Source of the DNA: Brenneria goodwinii
Lineage (GTDB): Bacteria > Pseudomonadota > Gammaproteobacteria > Enterobacterales > Enterobacteriaceae
Length of the DNA stretch: 64,000 nt
Direction: 5' to 3'
Assembly (NCBI RefSeq): GCF_002291445.1
Contig: NZ_CP014137.1
Coordinates: forward strand, 3,410,001-3,474,000
In this document: positions 8,727-18,150 of the stretch, one piece after another
Layout: each line of letters starts with the position of its first letter
Position numbering within the stretch: position 1 is the first letter of the stretch
The notes under the pieces: model-generated
What the model saw: the letters and a program-made list of their open reading frames with translations, nothing else
What the model was told of the DNA's origin: nothing
Databases searched by the model: none
Position numbers and translations under genes: made by a program

Positions 8727-10907
8727 TTAGAAGTTGTAGGTTACGCCGGCATAATAAGCTCTTCCTGGCTCGTTATAGGTCGATGCCCCTTCATTTTCGC
8801 GATAGACGCGCTTGTCGAGCAGGTTGCTGATGCCTGCATTGATGCGCACGTTTTTAATCACGTCATAGTTCAGCCCAACGCCTACCACGGAATAAGCGCC
8901 GATTACATTGGTAGACAGGCTACCGTTCTCATTACGAATGTCTGGATATTCGCGCGGTTTCTGACGACCGTACATGGTCCAGGCCACATTGGTGGACAGT
9001 TTTTCAGTAACCTGCCAATCCAGCATGGTATTGATGGTGTATTTGGGAATCACGGACAGCGGATTACCCGTATCCTTAAACTCGGAGGTGATCATATAAG
9101 TGGCATTGGTGCGCCAGTCCAGCGTATCACGCACCAGCGGCACCGTCAGATTGGCTTCCAGCCCTTCCACCAGCGCTTTTCCGCCGTTTTCCCATTGCAG
9201 AATGTTAGCGTTATTATCACTGCTCACCGTGCCGATAATTTCCGTACCGGCAACAATTTTATTCTTGTAATCATTACGGAAATAGGTAATGCCGGCATCG
9301 TAGCCGTTGTTGCTGAATGACAGACCGATTTCCTTATTGACGCTGACTTCCGGATCTAGATCGTCGTTGCCAAGCAGATAGCAGGCGCCGTTTAAAATAT
9401 TCGAAGGGCAGCCGTTACCATTGGTACGCAGCAGATATCCCATGCTGGATTGATACAGGTTAGGCGCTTTGAACACCCGGGCGATGCCCGCTTTCAGCTT
9501 GAAATATTCGCCCAGTTCCTGAGAGGCATTCAGGCTGGGACTCCAGTTGGCGCCGAATTTGCTGTGATAATCGAAACGAAGTCCTGGAATGATATTGGTG
9601 CCGGGAGCAGCCTCGATATTATCCTCAAAATAGAGCGCGCTGAGTTCCGCGCTGTTTTTCGTGCTGCGTTTGGACGGATCGCCCGACACATCACCAACGT
9701 CAACGGTGGGCACACTGGTCGCGGTCATTGACGCCGGGTCATTCAACTGCTCACGGTTCCATTCCGCGCCCAGAGTGGCGGTCTGCTCCACGCCCAAGTG
9801 GAACGGTATATTCAGCTCGCCGTTGGCCTTATAGTTTTCCAGCCGGCTGGTGGCGTACTCGTTACTGTTGATCATCCCCTCAACGCGTCCGGTAGAACCT
9901 TCTTTCAAACGCGTATTATTGGTTTTCTCATAGTATAACCCCAGACGCGACTGACCCCAGTCCCAGATGCCGTTATGAGTAATGCCGTAGTTCTGGCGAT
10001 ACATACGGTTGGTTTCCGCACCATACAGCGTCGGCACCAGCGTGCTGAGATTAGCGTTGCTGTACTGCGTATCCCCAGAGTAGATATTGCCCTGGCGGCT
10101 GTAGCCATATTCGAAATCCAACATCTGCTGCGGATTAATTTTCCACGACAGCAACGTATTGATATCTTTATTGCGCACCCCTTCGCGCCCGGCGGCATAA
10201 GAGCCGTTCTCCTGGGTGTTGATATCAAAGGCGTCGGCGTCGGTTTTGTTGATATTGCCGTACAGACGCATGGTCAGCACGTCGTCGATCAGTGGGCCAT
10301 TGAGGCTGAAGTTGGCCCGTTTGGTGGCGCCTTCTTTATCGTCTTCCGGCTGGTTGGTATAGAGAGAGAATGAGCCGTGCCAGTCGTTGGTGGGGCGTTT
10401 GGTAATAATATTCACCACGCCGCCCGCGGCGCCGGAGCCATAGCGAGCAGCGGCCGGACCGCGCAGCACTTCAATGCGCTCGACCATTTCCACCGGCACC
10501 CAGTTGGTATCGCCGCGGGTATCCCTTTCCCCTCGCCAGCTATAACGCACGGCGTTGCGCGAAGTGACCGGCTTGCCGTCGATCAGAATCAAGGTATTCT
10601 CCGGCCCCATACCGCGGATATCGATCTGGCGGTTATTGCCCCGGCTGCCGGAGGCGCTGTTGCCGGTCAGGTTGACGCCGGGCATCTTGCGGATAATATC
10701 CGACAGGTCGTTAACCGGTGGCTCTTTTTCAATATCTTCTTTGGTGATGATGGAAACGCCGGGCTGCTGTTTTAACGCTTCTTCGGCCGTCGCCTGAACA
10801 ACCATAACGTCTTCTTGCGTCTCTTCCGCCGCGTAAGCATGGCTGCCCAAAATCCCTGCTAAAAGTACGGCCAATGGTCGTTTGATGTAAGCACTTGTTA
10901 CACTCAT
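8727..10907 (-). CDS. iroN: TonB-dependent catecholate siderophore receptor IroN
   Basis: This outer-membrane receptor takes up ferric enterobactin, salmochelin and related catecholates. After a signal peptide (cleavage near AYA) comes a TonB box (DVMVVQA). A plug domain (about 35-170, with NRQIDIRGMGPENTLILIDG) and a 22-strand barrel follow, ending in the C-terminal Phe of barrel proteins. The sequence follows IroN more closely than FepA (for example LKQQPGVS and the AYYAGVTYNF ending). The ATG at 10907, with GGGGA eight bases upstream, gives 726 aa, about the IroN length; the ATG at 10922 has no ribosome binding site. A strong Fur box precedes it. Confidence 0.9.
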   Translation of the reverse strand: MSVTSAYIKRPLAVLLAGILGSHAYAAEETQEDVMVVQATAEEALKQQPGVSIITKEDIEKEPPVNDLSDIIRKMPGVNLTGNSASGSRGNNRQIDIRGMGPENTLILIDGKPVTSRNAVRYSWRGERDTRGDTNWVPVEMVERIEVLRGPAAARYGSGAAGGVVNIITKRPTNDWHGSFSLYTNQPEDDKEGATKRANFSLNGPLIDDVLTMRLYGNINKTDADAFDINTQENGSYAAGREGVRNKDINTLLSWKINPQQMLDFEYGYSRQGNIYSGDTQYSNANLSTLVPTLYGAETNRMYRQNYGITHNGIWDWGQSRLGLYYEKTNNTRLKEGSTGRVEGMINSNEYATSRLENYKANGELNIPFHLGVEQTATLGAEWNREQLNDPASMTATSVPTVDVGDVSGDPSKRSTKNSAELSALYFEDNIEAAPGTNIIPGLRFDYHSKFGANWSPSLNASQELGEYFKLKAGIARVFKAPNLYQSSMGYLLRTNGNGCPSNILNGACYLLGNDDLDPEVSVNKEIGLSFSNNGYDAGITYFRNDYKNKIVAGTEIIGTVSSDNNANILQWENGGKALVEGLEANLTVPLVRDTLDWRTNATYMITSEFKDTGNPLSVIPKYTINTMLDWQVTEKLSTNVAWTMYGRQKPREYPDIRNENGSLSTNVIGAYSVVGVGLNYDVIKNVRINAGISNLLDKRVYRENEGASTYNEPGRAYYAGVTYNF

Positions 10908-10950
10908 TAAGTTTATCCCCATCTATGCACATGATTGCAAGAAAAATTAT

Positions 10951-10969
10951 GATAATAAGAATGATTATC
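10951..10969. promoter_or_regulatory. Fur box of iroN
   Basis: GATAATAAGAATGATTATC matches 16 of 19 positions of the Fur consensus GATAATGATAATCATTATC. It is centred about 53 bases upstream of the iroN start, so iroN should be repressed by Fur when iron is sufficient. Confidence 0.85.
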
Positions 10970-11212
10970 ATTGTATATACGCCGCAAAAAACCTCACATT
11001 TTCTCCACAATGTAAGAATTTCGTTAGGGCGGGATATACGGGGGAATGACGACGAATTAGCGACAATATTATAAAAAATATTTTATAAACAAATAGTTAT
11101 ATACAATAAGAATCAGTGGGCACCGGCAGACATCACAGACAACAACGTGGAGGGCCATCGTCAGGGATACCGTTGAGATATCCCCGCAGCCATATACAAC
11201 GTGGTTAAATTG
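10970..11212. other. AT-rich spacer, no gene seen
   Basis: The spacer between the iroN promoter and the DMT transporter stop is AT-rich near 11060-11115 and holds no supported gene. Confidence 0.4.
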
Positions 11213-12166
11213 TTACTTTTTCGATTGAACTTTTACCTTTGAAGGGAAATCGCTTTTCTCTTGATTACTCTTCATATTCGAGCAAATCAGACCCGCAACG
11301 ATAGCGGTAATACCGGCGGCATGATAGGCATGTAGCCGTTCCCCAAGGAACAATGCCGCCAACACCACGCCAAAAACCGGAATAAGGTGAATGGTCAAGC
11401 CCGCCCGCGCCGGTCCAAAGCGACTAATAGCCTGGGTATAAAGCAGATAGGCGATGACCGAAGGAAATATCCCGACATACAGCAATGCGGAAAACGACAT
11501 GATGCCCCAGGTTGCCCGCAGGCCGGAACGATATTCAGCGACATAAAACGGCAGCAGCATAACCAGCGCCAGCACGATCTGTACGCCCATCAATCCTATC
11601 CGGTCAAGATCGCCCGGCAATTGACGCAACCATAGCGTATAAAGTGCCCAGCAAACCATGGCCGATAACACGATGGCGTCGCCGGGAACGAAAACCAGCG
11701 TCTGCCACTGCGACCAGTTTCCATGCATAACCAAAGTCAGCACACCGGCAAATGACAGGATTAAGCCTATGTACTGACTCATCCTCAACCGTTGGTGATA
11801 GAAGCAGGCTCCCAGCATGACGATCAACAGCGGGATCAGCGAATTGAGCAACAACGCATTGTTGGCCGTGGTGGTACGCAGCCCCACATAGATCAGAGTG
11901 TTGAACGCAGCCACCCCGACCACCGACACTCTCAGCACCTGCCAACGGAGTTCCCAATAGCGCCGCCAGTCACGCCGCATCGCCCAAAATGCAAACGGCA
12001 ACAGACAGATCAGCGCGATCACCCAACGCCAGAAAGAGAGCGTCATCGGCGTCAGATCGTGGCGCACCGCTCGGCCGACAACAAAATTGCCGGCCCAAAA
12101 CAGAGGCGGCAATATCAGCGTTAGCCAGGAAAATAAGGGAAATGACCAAGCGGAAGAACGCGCCAT
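11213..12166 (-). CDS. DMT/EamA-family transporter
   Basis: An inner-membrane protein of about 317 aa has ten hydrophobic segments in two EamA repeats (residues about 10-145 and 160-300), as in drug/metabolite or amino-acid exporters. The charged C-terminal tail is Lys-rich. A TTG start at 12196 is possible, but the ATG at 12166 with GGAGA ten bases upstream is preferred. It stands alone between iroN and a Dabb protein. The substrate is unknown. Confidence 0.82.
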   Translation of the reverse strand: MARSSAWSFPLFSWLTLILPPLFWAGNFVVGRAVRHDLTPMTLSFWRWVIALICLLPFAFWAMRRDWRRYWELRWQVLRVSVVGVAAFNTLIYVGLRTTTANNALLLNSLIPLLIVMLGACFYHQRLRMSQYIGLILSFAGVLTLVMHGNWSQWQTLVFVPGDAIVLSAMVCWALYTLWLRQLPGDLDRIGLMGVQIVLALVMLLPFYVAEYRSGLRATWGIMSFSALLYVGIFPSVIAYLLYTQAISRFGPARAGLTIHLIPVFGVVLAALFLGERLHAYHAAGITAIVAGLICSNMKSNQEKSDFPSKVKVQSKK

Positions 12167-12359
12167 CGTAACAATGTCTCCGATAGGGTGAATCAAGATA
12201 ACTATTGTCCGGCCTCAATATCAGAGGAACAATAGCCGCACTGGCTATCTGGCAAGCGCCATAAGTATTTCGAATAAAAGATTAATAAACCAACTATATG
12301 CAAAAACAGGAAATGAGTAAGCCTCTTTTCAGCGCCGACACTTGTCCCCTGCCAAACTA

Positions 12360-12683
12360 CTACCCTTGCACGCGACTATTATCCGACAGTACCGGGTAAT
12401 CCAGCACAATGATATCGCTTAGCACCGGCCGGAAAATGGCTTTCAGTTCATCGTGCTTTGGATGCGGTAAATAGCGCTGGCGCGCCTGTTCGTCGCGAAA
12501 TGTCATCATCACGCAGTGGGTAAAACCGGCATTTTTTCCTTCCGGACTATCGTTATATCCCCACTCAACCGCCTGCACGCCCTCAATATTTTCAGGCATT
12601 TGCAGAAATGCCGTTTTCACCTGCTCGATTTCTGCGGCGGAGGCTTGCGCGGTAAAAGTTATCAATAAAATGTGGCGTATCAT
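12360..12683 (-). CDS. Dabb-domain (stress-responsive alpha/beta barrel) protein
   Basis: This 107-aa single-domain ferredoxin-like fold protein starts MIRHILLITF, the typical first strand of Dabb proteins. It also has FTHCVMMTFRDEQARQRYLPHPKHDEL, the family core with its conserved HPxHxE-like stretch. Dabb proteins are dimers; some are enzymes and most have no known role. No operon partner is seen. Confidence 0.8.
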   Translation of the reverse strand: MIRHILLITFTAQASAAEIEQVKTAFLQMPENIEGVQAVEWGYNDSPEGKNAGFTHCVMMTFRDEQARQRYLPHPKHDELKAIFRPVLSDIIVLDYPVLSDNSRVQG

Positions 12684-12940
12684 TCAGAACTCCAATAGCT
12701 ATTTTTTCTGTTTCAGCAGCAATATGGATTGCTTAATAGACAAAGATACGTAACTTGCATCAGTAGCGAAACCCCATTACCCTCATTTTAGTCCCATAAA
12801 ACAACATCCATTAAATCTCATCCCTGCATTACGGCATCGGTTTGCGGCAATCGCGCATCATGCGAATTAATTATCTCCTCGTCTTATTTTGGCGTTGGAC
12901 TTTACCGATCTTCTTACCTATGTAAGCCCGCCACGCCCCC

Positions 12941-14125
12941 TTATGAAGGGATGACCATGGTCTCGATCGGCGCAATCGCCAGGTTCGGCAACCCGAGCCA
13001 TGACGCCATCAGGCGCAGTTCCTCCTGCAGCCGTTCGAGCGTGCATGACGGCGCGCCCGGTTCGACGTGCGCATTCTGGACGATCAGCACGCCCGCTTTG
13101 CGATCCGCCTTTAAATCCACCCGCGCGACAAGCGCGCCATCCAGCAGAAAAGGCAGAACGTAGTAACCATGCTCGCGCTTGTGGGCGGGCGTGTAGATTT
13201 CGAGCCGGTAGCGAAATCCGAATAATCTTTCCGTTCGCGGACGATGCCAGATGAGCGGATCAAACGGCGACAGCAGCGCCGCGCCTTCGAGCTTACGCCC
13301 GGCGCGCGCGTCCTTATGTAAATAAGCCTGCTGCCGCCAGCCGCGCACGCGTACGGGGATAATGGCGCCCTCCTCCACCAAATGTTCGATCGGCAGTCGC
13401 GCGTCCGCGGCGGGAATGCGGTAATAGTCGCGCAGATCGTCCGCTGTCGCGATCCCCAACGCCTGAGCCGAACGCGCAAGAAGCCTCCGCCGCGCGTCGA
13501 TGCCGGAGGGCGTGGGCAGATCCAGGATCGCCCGAGGCAGCACGCGTTCGGGCAGATTATACACCCGCTCAAAGTTACCCTTACGGTGTGTCGCGACAAC
13601 CAGCCCCGACCAAAACAACCATTCAAGCGCGTGCTTCGCGTCGCTCCATACCCACATTCCTTTCGATGCGCGGCGGCCCGCCACGTCAGAGGCGGCCAGC
13701 GGTCCCTCGGCCCTGATGCGATCGAGCAAGGCATCAGCCTCGGGCCGCTTCTCACCGGCATAAGCTGCGAGCGGGCGCCAAACGTCCTTACCGCGCCGCG
13801 CGCGCGCCATACGCCAACGCAGAAGAGGTTGACAGTCGATAGGCAGCAGCGACGCTTCGTGTCCCCAATATTCGAAAAAGCGCTTAGGCCTAGTCGCAAC
13901 CAGCGCATCGAGGGCGGCTGGTTCGTATGACCCCAGACGCGAGAAAAGCGGGAGATATTGAGCGCGAACAAGGACATTCACGCTGTCGATTTGCAGCAGG
14001 CCAAGCCGGTCGATCGACTTGCGCAATTGCGCGGCGCTGATATTCCCTTCGCGTGATAAGGCGTTAAAACCCTGGGCGGTAAGCGCGATGCGACGAGCTT
14101 CGGACACGGAGAGTTCCAGCTTCAT
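12941..14125 (-). CDS. ycaQ: Winged-helix DNA glycosylase YcaQ/AlkX (HTH_42 family)
   Basis: This 394-aa protein of the AlkZ/AlkX family unhooks DNA interstrand crosslinks and removes alkylated bases. Q45-I-D47 in LGLLQIDSVN is the QxD catalytic motif of the YcaQ/AlkX branch, rather than the QxQ of AlkZ. Three winged-helix modules are expected, with conserved LSPFDPLIWHRPR near residue 285 and a C-terminal YVLPFLL block. E. coli YcaQ is slightly longer (about 410 aa). The gene is GC-rich and differs in codon style from its AT-rich flanks, hinting at a separate origin. Its ATG overlaps the stop of a 57-codon ORF. Confidence 0.85.
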   Translation of the reverse strand: MKLELSVSEARRIALTAQGFNALSREGNISAAQLRKSIDRLGLLQIDSVNVLVRAQYLPLFSRLGSYEPAALDALVATRPKRFFEYWGHEASLLPIDCQPLLRWRMARARRGKDVWRPLAAYAGEKRPEADALLDRIRAEGPLAASDVAGRRASKGMWVWSDAKHALEWLFWSGLVVATHRKGNFERVYNLPERVLPRAILDLPTPSGIDARRRLLARSAQALGIATADDLRDYYRIPAADARLPIEHLVEEGAIIPVRVRGWRQQAYLHKDARAGRKLEGAALLSPFDPLIWHRPRTERLFGFRYRLEIYTPAHKREHGYYVLPFLLDGALVARVDLKADRKAGVLIVQNAHVEPGAPSCTLERLQEELRLMASWLGLPNLAIAPIETMVIPS

Positions 14126-14295
14126 GGCTTCAATCCCGATACTGTGACGATCAATCCCGCGACGTCAGCCAACGCCATCTCCGGTTGATCCAGACGCTTG
14201 CCGCGATAGATCCCGCTCGCGATAGCCGTTTGCCAATCTCCGTTCTGCGGCATGGAACGGAATTGCCCGAATAGCCGAATCATCTGCCCGCGCAT
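14122..14295 (-). CDS. Possible 57-aa ORF upstream of and overlapping ycaQ
   Basis: The frame starts MRGQMIRLFGQFRSMPQNGD and ends in TGA overlapping the ycaQ ATG (ATGA), the arrangement of translationally coupled genes. The ribosome binding site is weak, with GGGAG about 13 bases away. I do not recognise the peptide. It may be a real leader gene or the C-terminal remnant of a longer gene that once preceded ycaQ. Confidence 0.35.
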   Translation of the reverse strand: MRGQMIRLFGQFRSMPQNGDWQTAIASGIYRGKRLDQPEMALADVAGLIVTVSGLKP

Positions 14296-14519
14296 AAGTT
14301 ATTTTTTTCTCCCTAGCTGCTATTTATCGGCGCCGTTCGCACTCTCTGACGTCGCCTTACGCAAGGGTATACGTTCGATACCCCTTTGGGTAGTTTGTCA
14401 AAATAGCAAATATTTATCCTCTACGAACGAATATTCCTGGCGCGGCCAACGTCGTGTATCGACCGCGCGTTCAGCGCAATTGGGAAGGCGGAGCAATTAA
14501 TCTGATGCGGCAATCGCGA

Positions 14520-15503
14520 TTAGAAGCGAGACTTCAACTGTCTAGGGGTAACCCCGAAGACGCGGCGCAGCGCCGTGGAAAAATTCGCCGGGCTGTTATA
14601 ACCCGCCATGCTTGCCGCCTGGGCAATGCCGATGCCTTCTTTTTGCAGCGCCAGCATGGCGCGCTGTAACCGGCAGTTACGCAGATATTCAAACACCGTG
14701 AGGTTAAATGCCTGACGAAAATGCCGTTGCAACGTACTTTCGCTCATGTTGACGCTTTTCGCGATCTCGCCTATCGAAAGCTGGTCGGCGGCACCGCTTT
14801 CCAGCATGTCCCGTACCTGCTGGATGCGGTGATATCCGCGCAGCGTGACGCCACGGGTCTTTTCCTGTTCGCTACTGGCGGTTAACGAACTGAAAGCCTC
14901 AATAATCAGGATCATACACTGCGTTTCGAGATACAGGCGTTGCAGCGGCGTATGGCAGGTTCCCGTATTCAATATCTGCCAGGCAATGGCCAGCGCCTGC
15001 CGCGAAGGCGTCCATAAGTGCGTGGCGAGATGGGTTTGCGTAAAGTCATAAATAGCCTGCCAGTCGCTGACGCTATCCAACAGGTTGCCATACAGCCATT
15101 CACGGCTGAAGGTCAGTATGATGGCTCGTTCATATTCATCTTGTTTGCCGATATGGGTAGATAGCGTGGGTTCCGTCAGAGAAACCAGAAAGGAGGGTTG
15201 ACGCTCTCCCAGATGCATTTGCCGTTCGCCATAGGCGACATGCGCCGCGCCTTTCACCACGATGGCCAACTTGATCACATCGTTCGGTATGGCCTGCGTT
15301 TTCATATTGTGCAGGTTGATCACATCGACCATGTGCAGATTCAGATGCGGGTTCAACTGAACGACGCTGAAACTACCGAACAGCGCGGGCGTATCGTCAA
15401 TCCCCCTTGGGCCGAAAAAACGATAGTTATTTGATATCAGCCCGGACTGCTGAACGATGTGATTCTTATAGATGAATTTTGACAGCGGATCATGGTTTCG
15501 CAT
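14520..15503 (-). CDS. AraC-family regulator (PchR/YbtA-like siderophore-uptake activator)
   Basis: The 327-aa protein has a ligand-sensing N-terminal half and a C-terminal AraC domain with two helix-turn-helix motifs. The first includes LSIGEIAKSVNMSESTLQRHF and the second AASMAGYNSPANFSTALRRVFG. It diverges from the FepA-like receptor gene at 15708. In Pseudomonas PchR and Yersinia YbtA, related regulators activate siderophore receptors when the ferric siderophore is present, so the same role is likely. A longer ORF starts at 15647, but the ATG at 15503 follows GGGGGAA and is a normal family N-terminus. Confidence 0.85.
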   Translation of the reverse strand: MRNHDPLSKFIYKNHIVQQSGLISNNYRFFGPRGIDDTPALFGSFSVVQLNPHLNLHMVDVINLHNMKTQAIPNDVIKLAIVVKGAAHVAYGERQMHLGERQPSFLVSLTEPTLSTHIGKQDEYERAIILTFSREWLYGNLLDSVSDWQAIYDFTQTHLATHLWTPSRQALAIAWQILNTGTCHTPLQRLYLETQCMILIIEAFSSLTASSEQEKTRGVTLRGYHRIQQVRDMLESGAADQLSIGEIAKSVNMSESTLQRHFRQAFNLTVFEYLRNCRLQRAMLALQKEGIGIAQAASMAGYNSPANFSTALRRVFGVTPRQLKSRF

Positions 15504-15547
15504 GATTTCCCCCGATAATTGTCTGGTTATCCCTCGCCATTTTGATG

Positions 15548-15578
15548 TTTGTACAAAGCAAGTTGCGGTTTGCACAAA
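15548..15578. promoter_or_regulatory. Direct-repeat operator for the AraC regulator
   Basis: TTTGTACAAA (15548-15557) and TTTGCACAAA (15569-15578) differ at one base and start 21 bases apart, two helical turns. A weaker third copy, TGCAAACAAA, follows near 15588. This spacing is what AraC-family dimers bind. The sites lie between the regulator and receptor genes. Confidence 0.5.
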
Positions 15579-15620
15579 CCCGACACCTGCAAACAAATGT
15601 AACAATGACCAAATCAAATC

Positions 15621-15639
15621 GATAATGCAAATGCTTCTC
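15621..15639. promoter_or_regulatory. Candidate Fur box of the FepA-like receptor gene
   Basis: GATAATGCAAATGCTTCTC matches 13 of 19 Fur-consensus positions, including the whole left GATAATG half. It lies about 70 bases before the receptor start at 15708. It is weaker than the iroN site. Confidence 0.5.
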
Positions 15640-15707
15640 AATAACACTTTTTTTGTTGATGGTCACAACCGCCATCTTCCAGAACATTCGTATGCGGGGC
15701 GATTTTA

Positions 15708-17999
15708 ATGATGAGACTACCACCACGACACTACCCGGCGACGCTTATCGGGTTAGGCTGTCTGACAACCGCTTTTCTGGCATATGCCGCCACCGAGCAA
15801 AGCTCACAGGATACCACCGACGATTCCGCCGATACGATAGTAGTGACCGCCGCGGAGCAGACTCGCCAGGCGCCGGGAGTATCCGTGATTACCCAGGAAG
15901 CTATCAGCAAGCGGCCGCCGGCCAACGATCTGTCCGAGCTGATCCGCACCATGCCGGGGGTAAACCTGACAGGCAACTCCACCAGCGGACAGCGCGGCAA
16001 TAACCGCCAGATCGATATCCGCGGCATGGGACCGGAGAACACCCTGATTCTGGTGGACGGCAAGCCGGTCACTTCGCGCAACGCCGTTCGTTATGGCTGG
16101 CGCGGCGAGCGCGATACCCGCGGCGACACCAACTGGGTGCCGGCCGATATGGTGGAGCGTATCGAAGTGCTGCGCGGTCCGGCGGCGGCGCGCTACGGCA
16201 ACGGGGCGGCCGGCGGAGTGGTGAATATCATCACTAAGCAGCCGTCGCAGGAGTGGCACGGCAGTTGGAATGCCTATTTCAATGTTCCGGTACATAAGTC
16301 GGAAGGGGCCACCAAGCGTACCGATTTCAGCCTGTCGGGCGGCCTGACCGATAGCCTGAGCCTGCGCCTGTACGGCAATCTCAATAAGACGCAGGCGGAT
16401 GCCGCCGACATCAATAAGGCGTACATGTCGGAGCGGCAGGCAGGCTATGCCGGTTCCGTGCCGGCCGGCCGCGAAGGCGTGCGCAACAAGGATCTTAATG
16501 CGTTGCTGCGCTGGGATATCACCAGACAGCAATCGCTGGAGTTTGAGGCCGGCGTCAGCCGCCAGGGCAATATCTACGCCGGCGACGTGCAGAACGCCGG
16601 TTACTACACCGACAGCGTTTACGCCGGCTATGTCACCAGCAACTACGGCAAGGAAACCAACCGCATATACCGGCAGAACTTTGCCGTGACGCATCGCGGC
16701 TACTGGGACAGCGGCGTTAGCGCCATGTCATATCTGCAATATGAACGTACCCATAATACCCGCATTACGGAAGGACTGGCCGGCGGCACCGAAGGGCTTT
16801 TCTCCTCCGCAGGCTCCTTCGCCACCATCAAGCTGGATACCCTGATCGGCCATAGCGAGGTCACGCTCCCGTTCAAGGCGTATTTCAACCAGACCGCCAC
16901 TCTCGGCATAGAGGCATCGGATCAGCGCATGAAGGATCCGATCTCCACCTCCTATGACATTTCGTCCGTTGGCGCGATTGAGGGCTATGACAGCAGTAAC
17001 CGCGACAGCAATATCGACGCGCATACCTTCTCACTGTTCGCCGAGGACAACATCGAACTGACCCCCAGTACCATGCTGACGCCGGCGCTACGCTTCGATT
17101 ACCACTCGATGGCGGCCGGTAACTGGAGTCCGGGGATCAACCTGTCGCAGGGATTGGGCGACGACTTCACGCTGAAAATGGGCATCGCCGCCGCATACAA
17201 AGCGCCCAACCTCTACCAGCTCAACCCCAACTATCTGCTCGCCAGCAATGGAGGGGGTTGCTATCTGGTTAACGGCTACAGCACCCCATGCTATTTGCTG
17301 GGTAACGAGGATCTGAAGGCGGAGAACAGCATCAATAAGGAGATCGGCGTCGAATTTAGGCGCAACGGCTACCAGGCCGGCATCACCTACTTCCGCAACG
17401 ACTACCGCAACAAGATCGAGGCCGGTACGACGCCGGTGGGCAGCACCAGCAGCGGACACTATATCTACCGCTGGGAAAATATTCCGCGGGCGGTGGTGGA
17501 AGGGCTGGAAGGCACGGTGAATATTCCGCTGTCGGAAACCGTTCAGTGGAACAACAACCTCACCTGGATGCTGCGTTCGAAAAACAAGACCACCGGGGAT
17601 TACCTATCCATTACCCCGCAATTTACGCTGAACTCGTCGCTGAGCTGGCAGGCGACCGAGGATCTGTCTTTCCTGGCCGACCTAACCTGGTTCGGCCGGC
17701 AGAAACCGAAGAAGTATAACTATCACGGTATCGCGTCCTCGGGTGACGAACTGAACGAACTCAGCCCGTACTCCCTCGTCGGCCTGAGCTCCACCTATCG
17801 GTTCAACAAGTATCTCAGCGTGACCGGCGGGGTGGATAACCTGTTCGACAAACGACAGTTCCGTCGCGGCAACGCCTCGGCCGGGTGCAGAGTAGCCGGC
17901 GATGGCAGTTGCAGCGCCATTCTCATCGGCGCCGGCGGCGCCGCCACCTATAACGAACCGGGCAGAACGTTCTTTATGTCGGTGAATACCCACTTCTAA
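15708..17999 (+). CDS. fepA: TonB-dependent ferric enterobactin-type receptor (FepA-like)
   Basis: A 763-aa outer-membrane receptor carries a signal peptide to about residue 27 (AYA), a TonB box (DTIVVTAA) and a plug with NRQIDIRGMGPENTLILVDG. The 22-strand barrel ends in MSVNTHF, as E. coli FepA does. It is somewhat longer than FepA (about 746 aa). The gene is paralogous to iroN nearby; the plug domains are nearly the same, while extracellular loops differ. Its divergent AraC regulator and downstream esterase differ from the E. coli fes-ent setting. It may serve a catecholate other than enterobactin. Confidence 0.82.
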   Translation: MMRLPPRHYPATLIGLGCLTTAFLAYAATEQSSQDTTDDSADTIVVTAAEQTRQAPGVSVITQEAISKRPPANDLSELIRTMPGVNLTGNSTSGQRGNNRQIDIRGMGPENTLILVDGKPVTSRNAVRYGWRGERDTRGDTNWVPADMVERIEVLRGPAAARYGNGAAGGVVNIITKQPSQEWHGSWNAYFNVPVHKSEGATKRTDFSLSGGLTDSLSLRLYGNLNKTQADAADINKAYMSERQAGYAGSVPAGREGVRNKDLNALLRWDITRQQSLEFEAGVSRQGNIYAGDVQNAGYYTDSVYAGYVTSNYGKETNRIYRQNFAVTHRGYWDSGVSAMSYLQYERTHNTRITEGLAGGTEGLFSSAGSFATIKLDTLIGHSEVTLPFKAYFNQTATLGIEASDQRMKDPISTSYDISSVGAIEGYDSSNRDSNIDAHTFSLFAEDNIELTPSTMLTPALRFDYHSMAAGNWSPGINLSQGLGDDFTLKMGIAAAYKAPNLYQLNPNYLLASNGGGCYLVNGYSTPCYLLGNEDLKAENSINKEIGVEFRRNGYQAGITYFRNDYRNKIEAGTTPVGSTSSGHYIYRWENIPRAVVEGLEGTVNIPLSETVQWNNNLTWMLRSKNKTTGDYLSITPQFTLNSSLSWQATEDLSFLADLTWFGRQKPKKYNYHGIASSGDELNELSPYSLVGLSSTYRFNKYLSVTGGVDNLFDKRQFRRGNASAGCRVAGDGSCSAILIGAGGAATYNEPGRTFFMSVNTHF

Positions 18000-18055
18000 T
18001 CGGGGATAATCAGCCGGTGCGTCGGCTCGACGCGTAGCCGCAAGGTTAACCGTTT

Positions 18056-18088
18056 CCGGTGCGGGTATTTTACCCCCACCGGATTTTT
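18056..18088 (+). terminator. Intrinsic terminator after the FepA-like gene
   Basis: CCGGTGCGGGTA (18056-18067) pairs with TACCCCCACCGG (18071-18082, one mismatch) and is followed by ATTTTT. It sits between the receptor and the esterase gene, so the esterase may depend on readthrough or on its own promoter. Confidence 0.75.
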
Positions 18089-18150
18089 ACCGATTTCGAA
18101 CAGGCGTTAAATCAACAGAATAAAAAATAACGCGCGGCGCAGGAGGCAAT

